In this document: positions 11,760 to 11,846 of the stretch, piece after piece
How positions within the stretch are numbered: the first letter of the stretch is position 1
How the letters are laid out: the number at the start of each line of letters is the position of its first letter
Source: a bacterium
GTDB taxonomy: Bacteria > Spirochaetota > UBA4802 > UBA5550
Direction: 5' to 3'
Assembly: GCA_024224995.1 (NCBI GenBank)
Contig: JAAENB010000900.1
Span: 1-11,846, forward strand
Length of the DNA: 11,846 nucleotides
Program-made: the position numbers and the translations under genes
The notes under the pieces: generated by a model
Told to the model about the DNA's origin: nothing
Seen by the model: only the letters and a program-made list of their open reading frames with translations
The model's database searches: none

Positions 11760-11846
11760 TTAGCTTACAGCTGCTTTTTTCTTTCGCAATGGATTTGGCC
11801 CCAATTTACGAACGGTATTTATCATATCATTGACATGATCCACAAA
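11760..11846 (-). CDS. C-terminus of an MvhD/FlpD-like electron-transfer protein
   Basis: Only the last 28 residues are present (FVDHVNDMINTVRKLGPNPL, then RKKKAAVS and TAA at 11760). A helix ending in K-L-G-P-N-P is the common end of the MvhD/FlpD domain (methyl-viologen-reducing hydrogenase delta subunit), a 2Fe-2S protein that passes electrons to heterodisulfide-reductase-like complexes. Such genes accompany metV in acetogenic bacteria, which supports the call; other parts (for example an HdrA fusion) cannot be excluded. Confidence 0.5.
   Translation of the reverse strand, partial: FVDHVNDMINTVRKLGPNPLRKKKAAVS

Overview
The window looks like accessory DNA from a moderately AT-rich bacterium, with a conserved metabolic operon entering at the right edge. 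A spirochaete (Spirochaetota) is my best guess. It rests on a loose lipobox lipoprotein with chitobiase-C-like repeats, a membrane AraC regulator of the 7TM-DISM type, and a vapBC pair of a kind I associate with that phylum. This is inference; no rRNA or marker gene is present. No tRNA, rRNA, CRISPR array or intact transposase was seen.

Left part (1-2723): the 5' end of a repeat-containing surface lipoprotein gene (minus strand, running off the left edge), a small exported probable beta-barrel protein (plus), a 60-bp almost perfect palindrome, and a soluble protein of unknown function (minus).

Middle (2724-9260): three paralogous 134-residue, four-helix membrane proteins, all on the minus strand (3038-3442, 5585-5989, 8850-9254), sit among other genes and decayed pieces. 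Copies 2 and 3 are about 94% identical in protein, and the similarity continues past their 3' ends. Copy 3 ends in a relic of the last codons of a vapC toxin gene, which shows that it descends from a copy of the vapBC-copy 2 locus that lost about 460 bp. Copies 1 and 2 share a promoter-bearing upstream repeat. A relic of the C-terminus of the 97-residue gene (2724-3017) lies just upstream of copy 1. Between these are a two-domain HAD phosphatase-like protein with a clear promoter, a vapB-like antitoxin whose toxin is deleted internally, a lipoprotein-like 7TM sensor with an AraC DNA-binding tail, and an alpha/beta hydrolase that this sensor may regulate.

Right part (9258-11846): a beta-rich protein whose signal peptide is separated from the body by an in-frame TGA, a frameshifted relic that may come from an iron-sulfur oxidoreductase, an attC-like half-site, a small conserved protein, and a retropepsin-like aspartic protease with a strong promoter. 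Beyond a terminator come metV (MTHFR C-terminal, Fe-S type) and the C-terminus of an MvhD/FlpD-like electron-transfer protein. These two suggest a one-carbon (Wood-Ljungdahl-type) methylene-THF reductase electron-transfer operon.

Overall, the region 2.7-9.3 kb reads as a locus built by local duplication, deletion and toxin-antitoxin decay around an undescribed small membrane protein family. The most unusual items are that duplication history, the TGA-split signal peptide, the membrane-bound AraC regulator and two repeated palindromic intergenic elements.
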